The notes under the pieces: generated by a model
The model's input: the letters and a program-made list of their open reading frames with translations, nothing else
What the model was told of the DNA's origin: nothing
The model's database searches: none
Translations under genes and position numbers: made by a program
Shown here: positions 33,982-42,958 of the stretch, in pieces
Numbering within the stretch: position 1 is the first letter of the stretch
Layout of the letters: every line of letters starts with the position of its first letter
Assembly (NCBI GenBank): GCA_052400665.1
Contig: JBQTGK010000002.1
Source of the DNA: JBQTGK01 sp052400665
GTDB taxonomy: Bacteria > Bacteroidota > Bacteroidia > Bacteroidales > Marinifilaceae
DNA length: 64,000 bases
Reading direction: 5' to 3' (one strand)

Positions 33982-34259
33982 AAAAAGAAGAATGATATTA
34001 GTTTCAATGTTTTATAACCATGATTTATGCCATGTATTGTTAAGTTCAGGTACTTAGTGATTTATGTATTTTTAAGATACTTAGGGGTATTAATTTATTG
34101 TAGATAATCGTACACTGGGTGTTTGTCTTTGAACACAATACATGGTTTTAGTATAGACCTGAAAATTGCATGAATTAAGATTATTCTGTATCTTAAAATA
34201 TATTCATTGTTAGATATGATGTACTAAATGTGTTTTTTATATTCCATAAAAGATATTGC
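33982..34259. repeat. Antiporter upstream region with long-range inverted repeat
   Basis: No gene seen. CCATGTATTGT (34030-34040) and ACAATACATGG (34135-34145) are perfect 11-bp inverted repeats 94 bases apart. TACTTAG occurs twice between them. The meaning is unknown; it might shape a long 5' leader of the antiporter mRNA or bind a protein. Confidence 0.3.
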
Positions 34260-36245
34260 ATGAATGAATCTTTAGAAATGGTAATGATACTTGCTGGTTT
34301 TATAATTGTTTCTGTTGCTGCCAGCAGAATAGCTAAGTATTTTCCAAAAGTAAAGTTGCCGGTAATAACTGGCTTACTTTTTATTGGGATTGTATCAGGT
34401 CCGTTTGTTTTAGATTTAGTGCCCAGGGAGGCCATACCCAAATTGTCTTTCGTAAATGAGATTTCTTTGTCGTTTATTGCATTTGCAGCAGGTGCGGAAT
34501 TATATCTTAAAGAATTACAGGGGCGAATGAAAAGTATTCGATGGATGACCATTGGACAATTGGTTTTTACATTCGGAATAAGTATCGCTGTTGTTCTTCT
34601 GATTTCTGAACGCATTCAATTTATGGCAAATATGTCCTTTGAATATCAAATGGCAATAGCATTATTAATGGGGACGGTATTTGTTACGCGTTCGCCAGCT
34701 TCTGCCATAGCGGTAATTAACGAATTGCGTGCCAAAGGTCCTTTTACTCAAACCGCAATAGGTGTTACAGTAATTAAAGATGTTTTGGTTATTATTCTTT
34801 TTACCATTTGTTTTGCTGTAGCTGATGTGTTAATTACAGGTGTTCCGTTTGATATATGGTTGGTAATTATTTTAGTTGGAGAATTGTGTTTATCTGTTTT
34901 GCTGGGTTTTGTTTTGGGGCAGTTTATGATTTTAATTTTAGCCTTAAAAATAACAACTCATGTAAAAGCAGTTGTTCTTATTCTTTCAGGATATAGTATT
35001 TATTTTCTTGCATCCTTAGTACATAATAAGAGTTTACTCTGGTTTGGCTTCGATATTTACATAGAGCCTTTATTGATCTGTATTTTAGGGAGTTTTGTGG
35101 TGGTTAATTTTGGAAATAGCAGAAGAGAGTTTACTCGTATTATAGAAATGGTAGTACCTTTTATATATGTTTTGTTTTATACTTTAACAGGAGCTTCTAT
35201 AAAATTAAATGTATTACCTAATGTATGGGATGTTGCCCTTTTATTTTTTATTATCAGACTTATAAGTATTGCAATTGGGGCTTATATTGGTGGGGCTTTG
35301 GGGGGGAATTCAAATCGGTACAATAGAGTGTTTTGGATGCCTTTTGTGACTCAGGCAGGTGTTGCAATTGGATTGGTATCGGTAATTGCAGCAAAATATC
35401 CAAGCTGGGGAAGTGAATTTTCTACTATTTTAATTGCAGTAATTGTTCTTAACGAAATCGTAGGACCGCCATTGTTTAAATGGTCTGTTCTTTATGTGGG
35501 TGAAAGTCATAAACAGAGAATTCTGCAGCATGAGAATAAAGTTAAAAATGCAATTATTTTTGGTTTAGAAGGGCAGTCATTGGCTCTTGCCCGCCAACTT
35601 ATCGATCATGAGTGGAATGTAAAATTAGTTACCCGGGATAAAGTTAAAGCAAGTCGGGAATATAAAGGAGTTCAAGTTGTTCATATTAATGACATTTCAT
35701 TGGAAGAGTTGAATGAAATTAAAGCACAGAAAGCAGATGCCTTGGTATTGTTGAACGAGGATGAAGATAATTTAAAAGTTTGTGAACTAGCTTATGAACA
35801 TTTGGGTACCAGAGATATTGTTGTAAGAGTACAGGAGAGAAGTTATGTTAGAAAATTTCATGAGCTGGGAGCTCTTATTGTTGAGCCATCCACGGTTATG
35901 GTTAGCTTGTTAGATCATTTGGTTCGTTCACCGCTCGCAACTTCATTGCTTTTGGGAATGGAAGAGAATCAAGATACAATAGATTTGGAAATGCAAAATC
36001 TAGAATTGCATGATGTTGCGATTCGAGATTTGCAAATTCCTACCGATCTTATTATAATGGCTACCAAGCGCAATCAAAGTACCTTAATATCTACTGGCTT
36101 TACGCGATTGCGATTAGGTGATGTTTTAACTGTTGTTGGATCGGTAGAAAGTATTGAAAAGCTTCGATTAAAAATGAGTAATTCCAATAATGCCGATCCA
36201 GGTAAACCAATATCATTTAAAAGAAATTTATCTGATTCTGAATAA
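34260..36245 (+). CDS. Cation:proton antiporter with RCK (TrkA-N) domain
   Basis: 661 residues from ATG at 34260; a GTG ten codons upstream is possible but unneeded. About twelve membrane helices fill residues 1 to about 405, with the CPA-type blocks FIAFAAGAELYLKEL and GTVFVTRSPASAIAVINEL (transport site region) and IGVTVIKDVLVIILF, where the Asp is the probable ion/proton-binding residue. Residues about 420-540 form a Rossmann TrkA-N domain (NAIIFGLEGQSLALARQL, the nucleotide loop), followed by a TrkA-C-like end (IIMATKRNQSTLI...LRLGDVLTVVGS). Probably exports Na+ or K+ under nucleotide control. No terminator was seen behind it; the TPR gene converges 7 bp away. Confidence 0.92.
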   Translation: MNESLEMVMILAGFIIVSVAASRIAKYFPKVKLPVITGLLFIGIVSGPFVLDLVPREAIPKLSFVNEISLSFIAFAAGAELYLKELQGRMKSIRWMTIGQLVFTFGISIAVVLLISERIQFMANMSFEYQMAIALLMGTVFVTRSPASAIAVINELRAKGPFTQTAIGVTVIKDVLVIILFTICFAVADVLITGVPFDIWLVIILVGELCLSVLLGFVLGQFMILILALKITTHVKAVVLILSGYSIYFLASLVHNKSLLWFGFDIYIEPLLICILGSFVVVNFGNSRREFTRIIEMVVPFIYVLFYTLTGASIKLNVLPNVWDVALLFFIIRLISIAIGAYIGGALGGNSNRYNRVFWMPFVTQAGVAIGLVSVIAAKYPSWGSEFSTILIAVIVLNEIVGPPLFKWSVLYVGESHKQRILQHENKVKNAIIFGLEGQSLALARQLIDHEWNVKLVTRDKVKASREYKGVQVVHINDISLEELNEIKAQKADALVLLNEDEDNLKVCELAYEHLGTRDIVVRVQERSYVRKFHELGALIVEPSTVMVSLLDHLVRSPLATSLLLGMEENQDTIDLEMQNLELHDVAIRDLQIPTDLIIMATKRNQSTLISTGFTRLRLGDVLTVVGSVESIEKLRLKMSNSNNADPGKPISFKRNLSDSE

Positions 36246-36252
36246 TGTAGAA

Positions 36253-36828
36253 TTACCAAGTTAGAAAAACAGTAGTCCAAAAGGCTAGAGGAACAACAGA
36301 ATTCCATATTACTTCTTCGCGATGTCTGGCTCTTTTTATTCTTTCGTTTTCTGCAGTAAGTTTAAGTTGGTAAAGTGTTTGTCTGTTTTTATCTGCAATA
36401 AGCTCTCTTTCTTGTCGGATATTATTGAGATATAGAATAACTTCCTGACTTTTTGAGGGATTCGATTTCATGACCAGTAATAAATCCTGCTCCGACTCAT
36501 CTAAACGGTTTACATGATAATAAGCCATTCCTCTCTGAAGCCGAGCCTCTGTGAGATATGGTTTTTTGTTTAATACATGTGTAAAATCGCTAATGGCGTT
36601 GTCATATTGTTTGACTTGCATTTTTGCATATCCGCGATCAAGAAAAATAGTCGGGTAATAAGGCATAATGTTTATTGCAGTATCCAAATAAGAAATTGCA
36701 GATTGATACTTACCTTCTAAAATTAGCATTCTTCCTTTGTCATGATAATTCATATAGCGTTCAATATTCTGTGCTTGAAGAGCTGAACATAGAAATAAGC
36801 CAAGTAGAAATATTATTTGTTTTTTCAT
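36253..36828 (-). CDS. Exported TPR protein with C-terminal hydrophobic anchor
   Basis: 191 residues. Signal peptide MKKQIIFLLGLFLCSALQAQ, then about three TPR units (GRMLILEGKYQSAISYLDTAI, GYAKMQVKQYDNAISDFTHV, GMAYYHVNRLDESEQDLLLV) up to residue 125. A charged coiled-coil-like helix and a final hydrophobic stretch (VVPLAFWTTVFLTW) follow. The protein is therefore probably held in the envelope facing the periplasm and binds a partner protein. Function not known. It converges with the antiporter; its promoter region also faces the Cys-rich gene's terminator. Confidence 0.85.
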   Translation of the reverse strand: MKKQIIFLLGLFLCSALQAQNIERYMNYHDKGRMLILEGKYQSAISYLDTAINIMPYYPTIFLDRGYAKMQVKQYDNAISDFTHVLNKKPYLTEARLQRGMAYYHVNRLDESEQDLLLVMKSNPSKSQEVILYLNNIRQERELIADKNRQTLYQLKLTAENERIKRARHREEVIWNSVVPLAFWTTVFLTW

Positions 36829-36886
36829 TTTGTGAATTATTTACCTATTAAACTCAAATAATTGCACATAAATTGTACCAAATTGC

Positions 36887-36921
36887 ATAAAAAAACCTCT
36901 AGAATTACTTCCAGAGGTTTT
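36887..36921 (-). terminator. Terminator after the Cys-rich protein gene
   Basis: AAAACCTCT (36892-36900) pairs with AGAGGTTTT (36913-36921), with further GAA/TTC pairs inside. On the minus strand it is followed by a T run. It sits 20 bp behind the stop at 36942. Confidence 0.8.
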
Positions 36922-36941
36922 AATATTTATAAAAAGCAGGT

Positions 36942-37304
36942 TTATGATTTTTTACAACATTCTTTTTTACAATTTGCATCGCACTTTTTAGCAGTTGCTT
37001 TGCTTGTACAATCTTTTTTACAATCTGTACTGCATTTAGAATCTGCTTTTGCTGTTTTACTGCATTTTTTTGAAGAACAACAGGCTTTTTTATCTGCCTT
37101 AGCTTCTTTTGAACAGCATGCTTTTTTATCAGCCTTAGCTTCTTTAGAGCAACAGGTTTTTTCTTTCTTTTTGTCAGTTTTTTTCTGATCTTGTTTTTGA
37201 GTTAACTCTACATCGTTGCTATTAACTGTAATTACTGGCGAACTAGCAATTGTTACTGAACTGACTGCAAAAACAAGTAAAAGGCTAAATAATAATTTTT
37301 TCAT
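36942..37304 (-). CDS. Secreted Cys/Lys-rich protein, metallothionein-like
   Basis: 120 residues. A signal peptide (MKKLLFSLLLVFAVSSVTIA) and a short polar linker are followed by about 70 residues made almost only of Cys, Lys, Ala, Asp, Ser and Thr: 14 cysteines, many as CC pairs, in repeats of the type KEAKADKKACCS. No aromatic residue is in this part. Periplasmic metal or thiol binding is the natural inference, but no family name applies with certainty. The gene is divergent from a histidine kinase/response regulator pair, and the 182-bp spacer holds repeated TGTTAAT boxes, so this protein is a likely target of that system. Confidence 0.8.
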   Translation of the reverse strand: MKKLLFSLLLVFAVSSVTIASSPVITVNSNDVELTQKQDQKKTDKKKEKTCCSKEAKADKKACCSKEAKADKKACCSSKKCSKTAKADSKCSTDCKKDCTSKATAKKCDANCKKECCKKS

Positions 37305-37321
37305 GATATTTTAATTTAAAA

Positions 37322-37452
37322 TGTTAATTAATCTGTTTTAGTGTTAATTGAATTGTGGTATAAAGAAAATAAAAGATCTTAAAGTCTGCTGTTAATGAAT
37401 TGTTAATGCACACAAAGATTTTAAAAAATAAGCTACCTTTGGGTTGTTAATA
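37322..37452. repeat. Five TGTTAAT boxes between the Cys-rich gene and the two-component genes
   Basis: TGTTAAT occurs at 37322, 37342, 37390, 37401 and 37445. The copies at 37390 and 37401 are identical over eight bases (TGTTAATG) and spaced exactly 11 bp, the one-turn direct repeat expected for an OmpR/PhoB-type regulator dimer. Probable operators for the response regulator at 38762. Confidence 0.5.
37434..37441 (+). promoter_or_regulatory. -7 box of the histidine kinase promoter
   Basis: TACCTTTG matches TAnnTTTG exactly, 46 bp before the kinase ATG. No TTG lies at the usual distance; the 11-bp-spaced TGTTAATG repeats at 37390-37408 sit there instead, fitting an activator-dependent promoter. 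Confidence 0.5.
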
Positions 37453-37486
37453 ATCCTATAAAACATAGTAGTTCAGCTTTTAGCAA

Positions 37487-38755
37487 ATGAATATTTTTTT
37501 AAAAAAAGTTAAAGATTGTGCAGGTATTTACCGAACACAAATATTTGTAATTGTATCGGTAGTAATTTTAGTTTTATTACTCTTAATTCAAATTAGATGG
37601 ATTAACAGAGCCAGAAGTTTGAATGACGAGCAATTTAACCACAGGGTTGGTATGGCTTTGCATGAGTCGGTTGATGAATTTATGAAAGACCGACAAAGTT
37701 GTGAAACAATGAGCGCCTATATGCACAAAAAAAAGTTTGATGCAGACGATAGTGCTCAGTTAGAGTCTGAGGTAAACCGTTTGGATTCGATCATTAGAGA
37801 ACAATTTAGAAATTATCAAATTCAATCGCCCTATAATATCGAAGTATTAACAACAGCCGATGAGCAGCCTAGAAGCAAATGTTTTTACTATAGTTTAAGA
37901 AAAGCTCTTAGTCATGATAAAGCTGTGCTAAATGTATATTTTCAGAAACGGGAACAGAACCTTATGGATAGCATGGGAAGTATGTTTTTAAGTTCTATAC
38001 TATTAATATTGATATTGTTTGCGTTTTTTGGAATAACTGTGTTTACATTAATTAAGGATAAAAAAATATTGGGTAGAACAACTGATTTAATAAATAATAT
38101 TGCCCATGAGTTTAAAACTCCTATGGCAACTATTGCATTGGCGGGAAAAATGCTGGGTCGCGAAAAGGTTTATTCAGAAAGCAAACAGGTGGTTCATTAT
38201 GCCAACATGATTTCACTAGAAAATAAGCGATTAACAAAACAAATAGATCAGTTATTAAAATTATCGTGCATAGAACGAGGTGAGTTAAATCTAAATTTAA
38301 ATTCATTTTATATGCATTCAGTTATAGGGGAGTGTTTAGAAGCTTTGTTGGTTCGAATAGATGAGAGGAAGGGGCGAATAACTTTAGAAACCAATGCTAC
38401 TAACGATTTAATAAAGGGTGATCCCGAATTAATTCAAAATGTAATGATTAATTTACTGGACAATGCTTTAAAATATTCGAAGGAAAAACCTGAAATTAGA
38501 ATTGAAACAAAAAATTTAAATGGTAATCTTCTTCTAAGCGTATCCGATAAGGGAATAGGAATGGCAAAAGATGAGCAAAAACATATTTTCGACCGATATT
38601 ATCGTGCTCCAACGGGAGATAGACACGATGTAAAAGGTTTTGGCATTGGATTATCATATTCAAGAATGATCGTTGATGCTCATAAAGGCTCCATAAATGT
38701 TTGGAGTAAACGAAATATTGGAAGTATATTTACTGTTATTCTACCTCAAGCATAA
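37487..38755 (+). CDS. Sensor histidine kinase (two-component)
   Basis: 422 residues. Two membrane helices (about 17-37 and 166-190) enclose a periplasmic sensor of about 125 residues with two cysteines (Cys72 and Cys132). The cytoplasmic part has the H-box NNIAHEFKTPMATI with His207, the N-box LLDNALKYSKE, and G-boxes DKGIGMAKDEQKHIFDRYYR and GFGIGLSYSRMIV. There is no HAMP domain between the second helix and the H-box, a common design in Bacteroidota (RprX-like). It is 6 bp ahead of its response regulator. The signal is unknown; the divergent Cys-rich secreted protein hints at metal or redox stress. Confidence 0.93.
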   Translation: MNIFLKKVKDCAGIYRTQIFVIVSVVILVLLLLIQIRWINRARSLNDEQFNHRVGMALHESVDEFMKDRQSCETMSAYMHKKKFDADDSAQLESEVNRLDSIIREQFRNYQIQSPYNIEVLTTADEQPRSKCFYYSLRKALSHDKAVLNVYFQKREQNLMDSMGSMFLSSILLILILFAFFGITVFTLIKDKKILGRTTDLINNIAHEFKTPMATIALAGKMLGREKVYSESKQVVHYANMISLENKRLTKQIDQLLKLSCIERGELNLNLNSFYMHSVIGECLEALLVRIDERKGRITLETNATNDLIKGDPELIQNVMINLLDNALKYSKEKPEIRIETKNLNGNLLLSVSDKGIGMAKDEQKHIFDRYYRAPTGDRHDVKGFGIGLSYSRMIVDAHKGSINVWSKRNIGSIFTVILPQA

Positions 38756-38761
38756 TTTATA

Positions 38762-39460
38762 ATGAGTACAAGTTTAGAAAAAAATATTCTTTTGGTCGAG
38801 GACGATATAAACCTTGGCAAAATATTAAAAGACTTCCTCGAAATGGAAGGATTTTTAATTACCCTTGCCCGAGATGGGGAAGAAGGATTTGAAGAATTTA
38901 CTAAATCAGGTTTTAACTTATGTCTTTTAGATGTAATGCTACCAAAAATGGATGGTTTTTCGTTAGGTCAGAAGATTAGAAAAATAAATCAGGATATCCC
39001 TATTATTTTTTTAACGGCAAAATCGCTAAAAGAGGATAAGTTAAAAGGATTTGATTTGGGAGGAGATGATTACATCACCAAACCTTTTGATGAGGAAGAA
39101 TTGGTGCGAAGAATTAAAGCAGTATTAAGACGTTCGAATTTGGAAAAGTCTGCGGTCGAAATGCAATTTAAGCTGGGTAATTTTGAGTACAATCATATTA
39201 ATCTAACTTTAACTATTCAAGGGAAAGAATCTCGAATAACACAAAAAGAAGGAGAGGTTTTGTATTTACTTTTGCAAAGTAAAAATAATGTTCTTCGAAG
39301 AGAGGATATTTTGGTTAAAGTTTGGGGCGAGAATGATTACTTTATGGGACGAAGCCTTGATGTTTTTATCACTAAATTACGAAAACATTTAAAACCAGAT
39401 CCGCAAGTTAAAATTGAGAATGTTCATGGTGTAGGTTTTATTCTTTCAGACGACAATTAA
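38762..39460 (+). CDS. Response regulator, OmpR/PhoB family
   Basis: 232 residues. Receiver domain 1 to about 120 with the acidic pair in LVEDD, phospho-acceptor Asp57 in LLDVMLPKMDG, Thr and Lys in IIFLTAKS. A winged-helix DNA-binding domain, about 130-230 (RITQKEGEVLYLLLQSKNNVLRREDIL, then WGENDYFMGRSLDVFITKLRKHL), follows. Partner of the kinase at 37487 by adjacency. This class binds direct repeats spaced 11 bp, such as the TGTTAATG pair upstream of the kinase. Confidence 0.95.
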   Translation: MSTSLEKNILLVEDDINLGKILKDFLEMEGFLITLARDGEEGFEEFTKSGFNLCLLDVMLPKMDGFSLGQKIRKINQDIPIIFLTAKSLKEDKLKGFDLGGDDYITKPFDEEELVRRIKAVLRRSNLEKSAVEMQFKLGNFEYNHINLTLTIQGKESRITQKEGEVLYLLLQSKNNVLRREDILVKVWGENDYFMGRSLDVFITKLRKHLKPDPQVKIENVHGVGFILSDDN

Positions 39461-39496
39461 TTGTTTATTTTGGTATCGTATAAAGCCGAAAAATTG

Positions 39497-39504
39497 TAAT
39501 TTTG
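39497..39504 (+). promoter_or_regulatory. -7 box before the PLP-binding protein gene
   Basis: TAATTTTG fits TAnnTTTG exactly, 30 bp before the ATG at 39535. TTTG at 39469-39472 is 24 bases upstream, a little far for the -33 box. Confidence 0.45.
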
Positions 39505-39534
39505 AGTTTTTCAATATAAAAATACAATATTGGC

Positions 39535-40212
39535 ATGAGTATATCTCAGAGAATAAACGAAATACAGGAATCTATTCCTCAACATGTAAAATTGGTTGCT
39601 GTTTCAAAAACCAAGCCCAATAAAGATATAATGGAAGCTTATGAGGGTGGATATAGAATTTTTGGGGAGAATAAGCCTCAGGAATTAGTGCAAAAATATA
39701 CAGACTTACCCAAAGATATTCAATGGCATTTTATTGGTCATTTACAGACAAATAAAGTTAAATATATTGCTCCTTTTGTAAGTTTAATTCATGCTGTTGA
39801 TAGTATTAAATTGTTAAAAGAAATTAATAAGCAGGCTAAAAAAAATAATAGAACTATTGATTGCTTGTTGCAATTTCATATCGCCGCAGAGCAAACTAAA
39901 TTTGGTTTAACTCTCGAAGAAGCTCAGGAAATAGTAAATTCTGATGATTTTAAATTACTGGAGAACATTCAAATTACTGGTGTAATGGGAATGGCCACTT
40001 TTACTCCTGACAAAACCCAGGTAAAAAAGGAATTTACCAATCTAAAATCTATTTTCGAGGAGCTAAAACTTAAGAATTTTCCACTAAGTACTTGTTTTAA
40101 GGAAATATCCATGGGAATGTCGGGTGATTATAAAATTGCTATTGAAACAGGAAGTACTATGATTAGAGTAGGGAGTACTATTTTTGGTGCTCGTGAATTA
40201 TTTAAGAAGTAA
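39535..40212 (+). CDS. YggS/PROSC-type pyridoxal phosphate homeostasis protein
   Basis: 225-residue single-domain TIM-barrel protein that binds PLP and buffers the vitamin B6 pool; no enzymatic activity is known for the family. The PLP lysine is Lys25 in LVAVSKTKPN. Family blocks IFGENKPQELVQKY, WHFIGHLQTNKVKYI, LQFHIAAEQTKFGL, and the phosphate loop MGMSGDYKIAIETGSTMIRVGSTIFG (partly shown) are complete. It has its own promoter-like box and is followed by a DHOD-like gene. Confidence 0.95.
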   Translation: MSISQRINEIQESIPQHVKLVAVSKTKPNKDIMEAYEGGYRIFGENKPQELVQKYTDLPKDIQWHFIGHLQTNKVKYIAPFVSLIHAVDSIKLLKEINKQAKKNNRTIDCLLQFHIAAEQTKFGLTLEEAQEIVNSDDFKLLENIQITGVMGMATFTPDKTQVKKEFTNLKSIFEELKLKNFPLSTCFKEISMGMSGDYKIAIETGSTMIRVGSTIFGARELFKK

Positions 40213-40258
40213 TAATTGAAACTAATTATAGACAATAGTGATTCTATATTTAAATCAT

Positions 40259-40266
40259 TATATTTG
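40259..40266 (+). promoter_or_regulatory. -7 box before the DHOD-like gene
   Basis: TATATTTG matches TAnnTTTG exactly, 38 bp before the ATG at 40305. No clear -33 box was seen. Confidence 0.4.
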
Positions 40267-40304
40267 CTTGTCAACGTTTGAAATACTATAAAATTTAAAA
40301 TACT

Positions 40305-41309
40305 ATGATAAATCTTGAAACCACTTATATGGGATTAAAATTAAAAAATCCCGTAATTGTTAGTAGTTCAGGTCTTACTAATTCGGTAAGAAAAATTAAA
40401 ATAATTGAAGAAAAAGGAGCCGGAGCTGTTGTTCTTAAATCATTGTTCGAAGAGCAAATTACTAACGAAGCACATCACCTTATCGGTAAAGATTCTGTTA
40501 ATGTAGATTATCCTGAAGCGGAAGATTATATTAAAAACTATGTGAAAGGCAATTCGGTATCAAATTATCTTACTTTAATAAAGGAAGCAAAAGAGGCGGT
40601 TTCTATTCCTGTTATTGCTAGTATTAATTGTGTTTCCTCTTCGGATTGGACCCATTTTGCGAAAGAAATTGAAAAAGCTGGTGCTGATGCAATAGAATTA
40701 AATGTATTTATTGTGCCCAACGACAGAAATACAAGCTCGACTGATTATGAGCAGCTCTATTTCGATATTTTTACTGCCGTTAAAAAGGAAGTAAGCATAC
40801 CTGTATCGATGAAATTAGGAATTTATTTTACTAATTTATTATCGGTAGCAAATCGATTGAATGCTGAAGGAGCCGATTCTTTAGTTTTATTCAATAGATT
40901 TTACGAGCCTGATATTAATATAGAAGATATGAAAATTACAAGTGCTGAAGTGTTAAGTTCGGCTAGTGATATTCGTAGATCTCTTCGCTGGGTTGGAATG
41001 TTATCTGATAAAATTAAAGGAATTGATATTGCTGCTTCAACAGGTATTCATAGTGGAGAAGCTGCTATTAAACAATTACTTGCAGGAGCAAATGCAGTTC
41101 AAATTTGTTCTACTGTGTATGAGCATGGTTTCGATCAAATTACTAAAATTTTAGAAGAAATTTCTGCCTGGATGAGCAAGAAAGAATTCAAAAAAGTAGA
41201 CGATTTCAGGGGAAAATTGAGTTATGGAAATATTCCAGATTCAGCTTTGTATGAAAGAGCACAATTCATGAAATATTTTTCGAACAATTCGAAAGATGTT
41301 ATAATGTAA
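40305..41309 (+). CDS. Dihydroorotate dehydrogenase-like FMN protein
   Basis: 334 residues, a flavin TIM barrel of the DHOD/dihydropyrimidine dehydrogenase family. It starts MINLETTYMGLKLKNPVIVSSSGLT and shows VLKSLFEEQI, the substrate-side DAIELNVF, VSMKLG (flavin lysine), and the phosphate-binding DIAASTGIHSGEAAIKQLLAGANAVQ at the end. It differs from pyrimidine-pathway PyrD: there is an extended C-terminus, and databases usually call it DHOD-like. The true substrate is unknown. A bidirectional terminator follows. Confidence 0.88.
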   Translation: MINLETTYMGLKLKNPVIVSSSGLTNSVRKIKIIEEKGAGAVVLKSLFEEQITNEAHHLIGKDSVNVDYPEAEDYIKNYVKGNSVSNYLTLIKEAKEAVSIPVIASINCVSSSDWTHFAKEIEKAGADAIELNVFIVPNDRNTSSTDYEQLYFDIFTAVKKEVSIPVSMKLGIYFTNLLSVANRLNAEGADSLVLFNRFYEPDINIEDMKITSAEVLSSASDIRRSLRWVGMLSDKIKGIDIAASTGIHSGEAAIKQLLAGANAVQICSTVYEHGFDQITKILEEISAWMSKKEFKKVDDFRGKLSYGNIPDSALYERAQFMKYFSNNSKDVIM

Positions 41310-41315
41310 AAATAG

Positions 41316-41350
41316 AAAAGGCTGAATCGAAGGATTCAGCCTTTTTTTTT
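41316..41350. terminator. Bidirectional terminator
   Basis: AAAAGGCTGAATC (41316-41328), loop GAAG, GATTCAGCCTTTT (41333-41345) and a T run to 41350. Shared by the DHOD-like gene and the convergent HEAT gene. Confidence 0.92.
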
Positions 41351-41870
41351 AAAATTGATCCAGGATGTGAATACACTCATGAATCATTCCTTTTACTTCT
41401 TCAGCTGCAGTTGGTATTGCATCTTTTAATTTATCTTGTTGAAGGATTTTAAAGTCTTCTTCTATTTTACCTGTGAAATTTTCGATCACCGTAAATGCCT
41501 CAAAAGCAATTTCAAAATCCGATTGAATTAGGATATCCACAAAAACATCGGCGAAAGGTGAAAAGTCTATGCTTGATTGCCAGCAAACTTCAATAAGCAT
41601 TTTCCTAATTGGAAGGTACTTCTCATTTTTAATGGCATTAACAAAAGTTAAAGCTGCTTTTTTGTCTTTAATATCTCCTAAAAATTTTAGCAGAATATCT
41701 TTAATTTCTTCATTTGGCTGATTTAATAATAAATCAAAAACAATCTCGAGATCTTCTAGTTTTCCCTCTTCTCTTAACTGACTTATGCTTTTAGCTACAA
41801 TTTTAATGTCATTAGATTGAAGATCGGATATAAGTTTTTTATGCTGTTCTTTTTTTTGTTGTTCACTCAT
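41349..41870 (-). CDS. HEAT-repeat-like cytoplasmic protein
   Basis: 173 residues, no signal peptide and no membrane segment. The sequence is nearly all helical with paired helices of about 35 residues (KIVAKSISQLREEGKLEDLE, EEIKDILLKFLGDIKDKKAA, KYLPIRKMLIEVCWQ, FEIAFEAFTVIENFTG), as in HEAT or armadillo repeats. Probably a protein-protein interaction module. No partner is evident among the neighbours. The two stop regions converge on a shared terminator. Confidence 0.75.
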   Translation of the reverse strand: MSEQQKKEQHKKLISDLQSNDIKIVAKSISQLREEGKLEDLEIVFDLLLNQPNEEIKDILLKFLGDIKDKKAALTFVNAIKNEKYLPIRKMLIEVCWQSSIDFSPFADVFVDILIQSDFEIAFEAFTVIENFTGKIEEDFKILQQDKLKDAIPTAAEEVKGMIHECIHILDQF

Positions 41871-42079
41871 GGCTCATTTGTTTAATACGAAGCACAAAAT
41901 TAATAAAATATACCAACACGCATGCACACTTAATAAAATAGAGAATTTAAGATTTATTGAACCAGTTATTTTTAAGATACTACACTTATGACTTATAATC
42001 TTTGAGGAAAAAGAATATTTATTAGAGAAAAAAATTGTAATTTAACTACTATCCTTAATTTTTAAAGATTAAAGTTTTT

Positions 42080-42931
42080 ATGAGAAAGGTATTGTCTATT
42101 GTTTGTATTTTGTTCTTCTTAAGCTCTTGTAATTGGTCGTCATCGAAAAAAAAAGATGATAAAAATTTGTTGGAAACAACTGATTTACAATTGAAGAAAG
42201 AGAATTCAGAAAAAATTAAAAGAGTTTTTCATATTCTTCCCAGTCCTATTGAAATATCCCTTATAATTACTAAATCGGGAGTTCATTTTCGTGGTGATTT
42301 GATGAATAGTACTGATAATTTGTCTGGATATTCTACCAGTATTTCCAGATCAACTGCACTTGGGGTGTATTGTGCCGATTTAAGTTATGCAGCTCTTAAT
42401 GAGCAATATCAAATTTCGATTGAATACATTAATGTGGCAAGAAATCTTGCAGAATCGTTAGGTGTATTGCAAACTGTTGAGCAGGGAAAAATAACAATGC
42501 TGGAAAACAATTTGATGAATAAAAAATTAATTGTCGATATTATCTCCGAGATTTACATGGAATCAAGCGAGCAGCTTCGTGAACAGGAAAGATATACTTT
42601 AGCTTCCTTAATGCTAATTGGTGGATGGATTGAAAGTTTATATCTGGCAACTCAAAGTGTAGATATTGATGAGGTGAGACAGCAAATTGTTGTACAAAAG
42701 ATATTGGACCAAAGATTGTCTTTACAGAGTATTAAAAATGTGTTAGGCGAAAATAAAGATGATTTGGCTATTGCTCCAATATATAAGGATTTTCTCGAAC
42801 TTGAAATGTTTTTTAAAAAATCAATAAAATCTTCTAATAAAGATTTGGATTTTTACGATAAATACGATAAAGAAGGTTTTCAGAGTTTGGTAATTAAAAT
42901 AGAAGAGGTACGAGAATATATGATTAACTAA
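42080..42931 (+). CDS. Putative lipoprotein of unknown function
   Basis: 283 residues. The N-terminus MRKVLSIVCILFFLSSC is a lipoprotein signal with lipobox LSSC, lipidation at Cys17. The mature part is rich in Lys/Asp at first, then mostly helical (SEKIKRVFHILPSPIEISLI, LAESLGVLQTVEQGKITMLE, YKDFLELEMFFKKSIKS). I do not recognise a domain. The next gene (42959) starts 27 bp after its stop and is also exported, so the two may work together in the envelope. Confidence 0.75.
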   Translation: MRKVLSIVCILFFLSSCNWSSSKKKDDKNLLETTDLQLKKENSEKIKRVFHILPSPIEISLIITKSGVHFRGDLMNSTDNLSGYSTSISRSTALGVYCADLSYAALNEQYQISIEYINVARNLAESLGVLQTVEQGKITMLENNLMNKKLIVDIISEIYMESSEQLREQERYTLASLMLIGGWIESLYLATQSVDIDEVRQQIVVQKILDQRLSLQSIKNVLGENKDDLAIAPIYKDFLELEMFFKKSIKSSNKDLDFYDKYDKEGFQSLVIKIEEVREYMIN

Positions 42932-42958
42932 TTGGTATTAAAAATACATGCATTTTAT

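Noticed and set aside
36862..37188. 108-residue plus-strand frame rich in Phe, Leu and Ala
   Set aside because: It is the antisense of the Cys/Lys-rich gene; its low-complexity composition mirrors that gene's repeats, and the minus-strand gene has a signal peptide and terminator.
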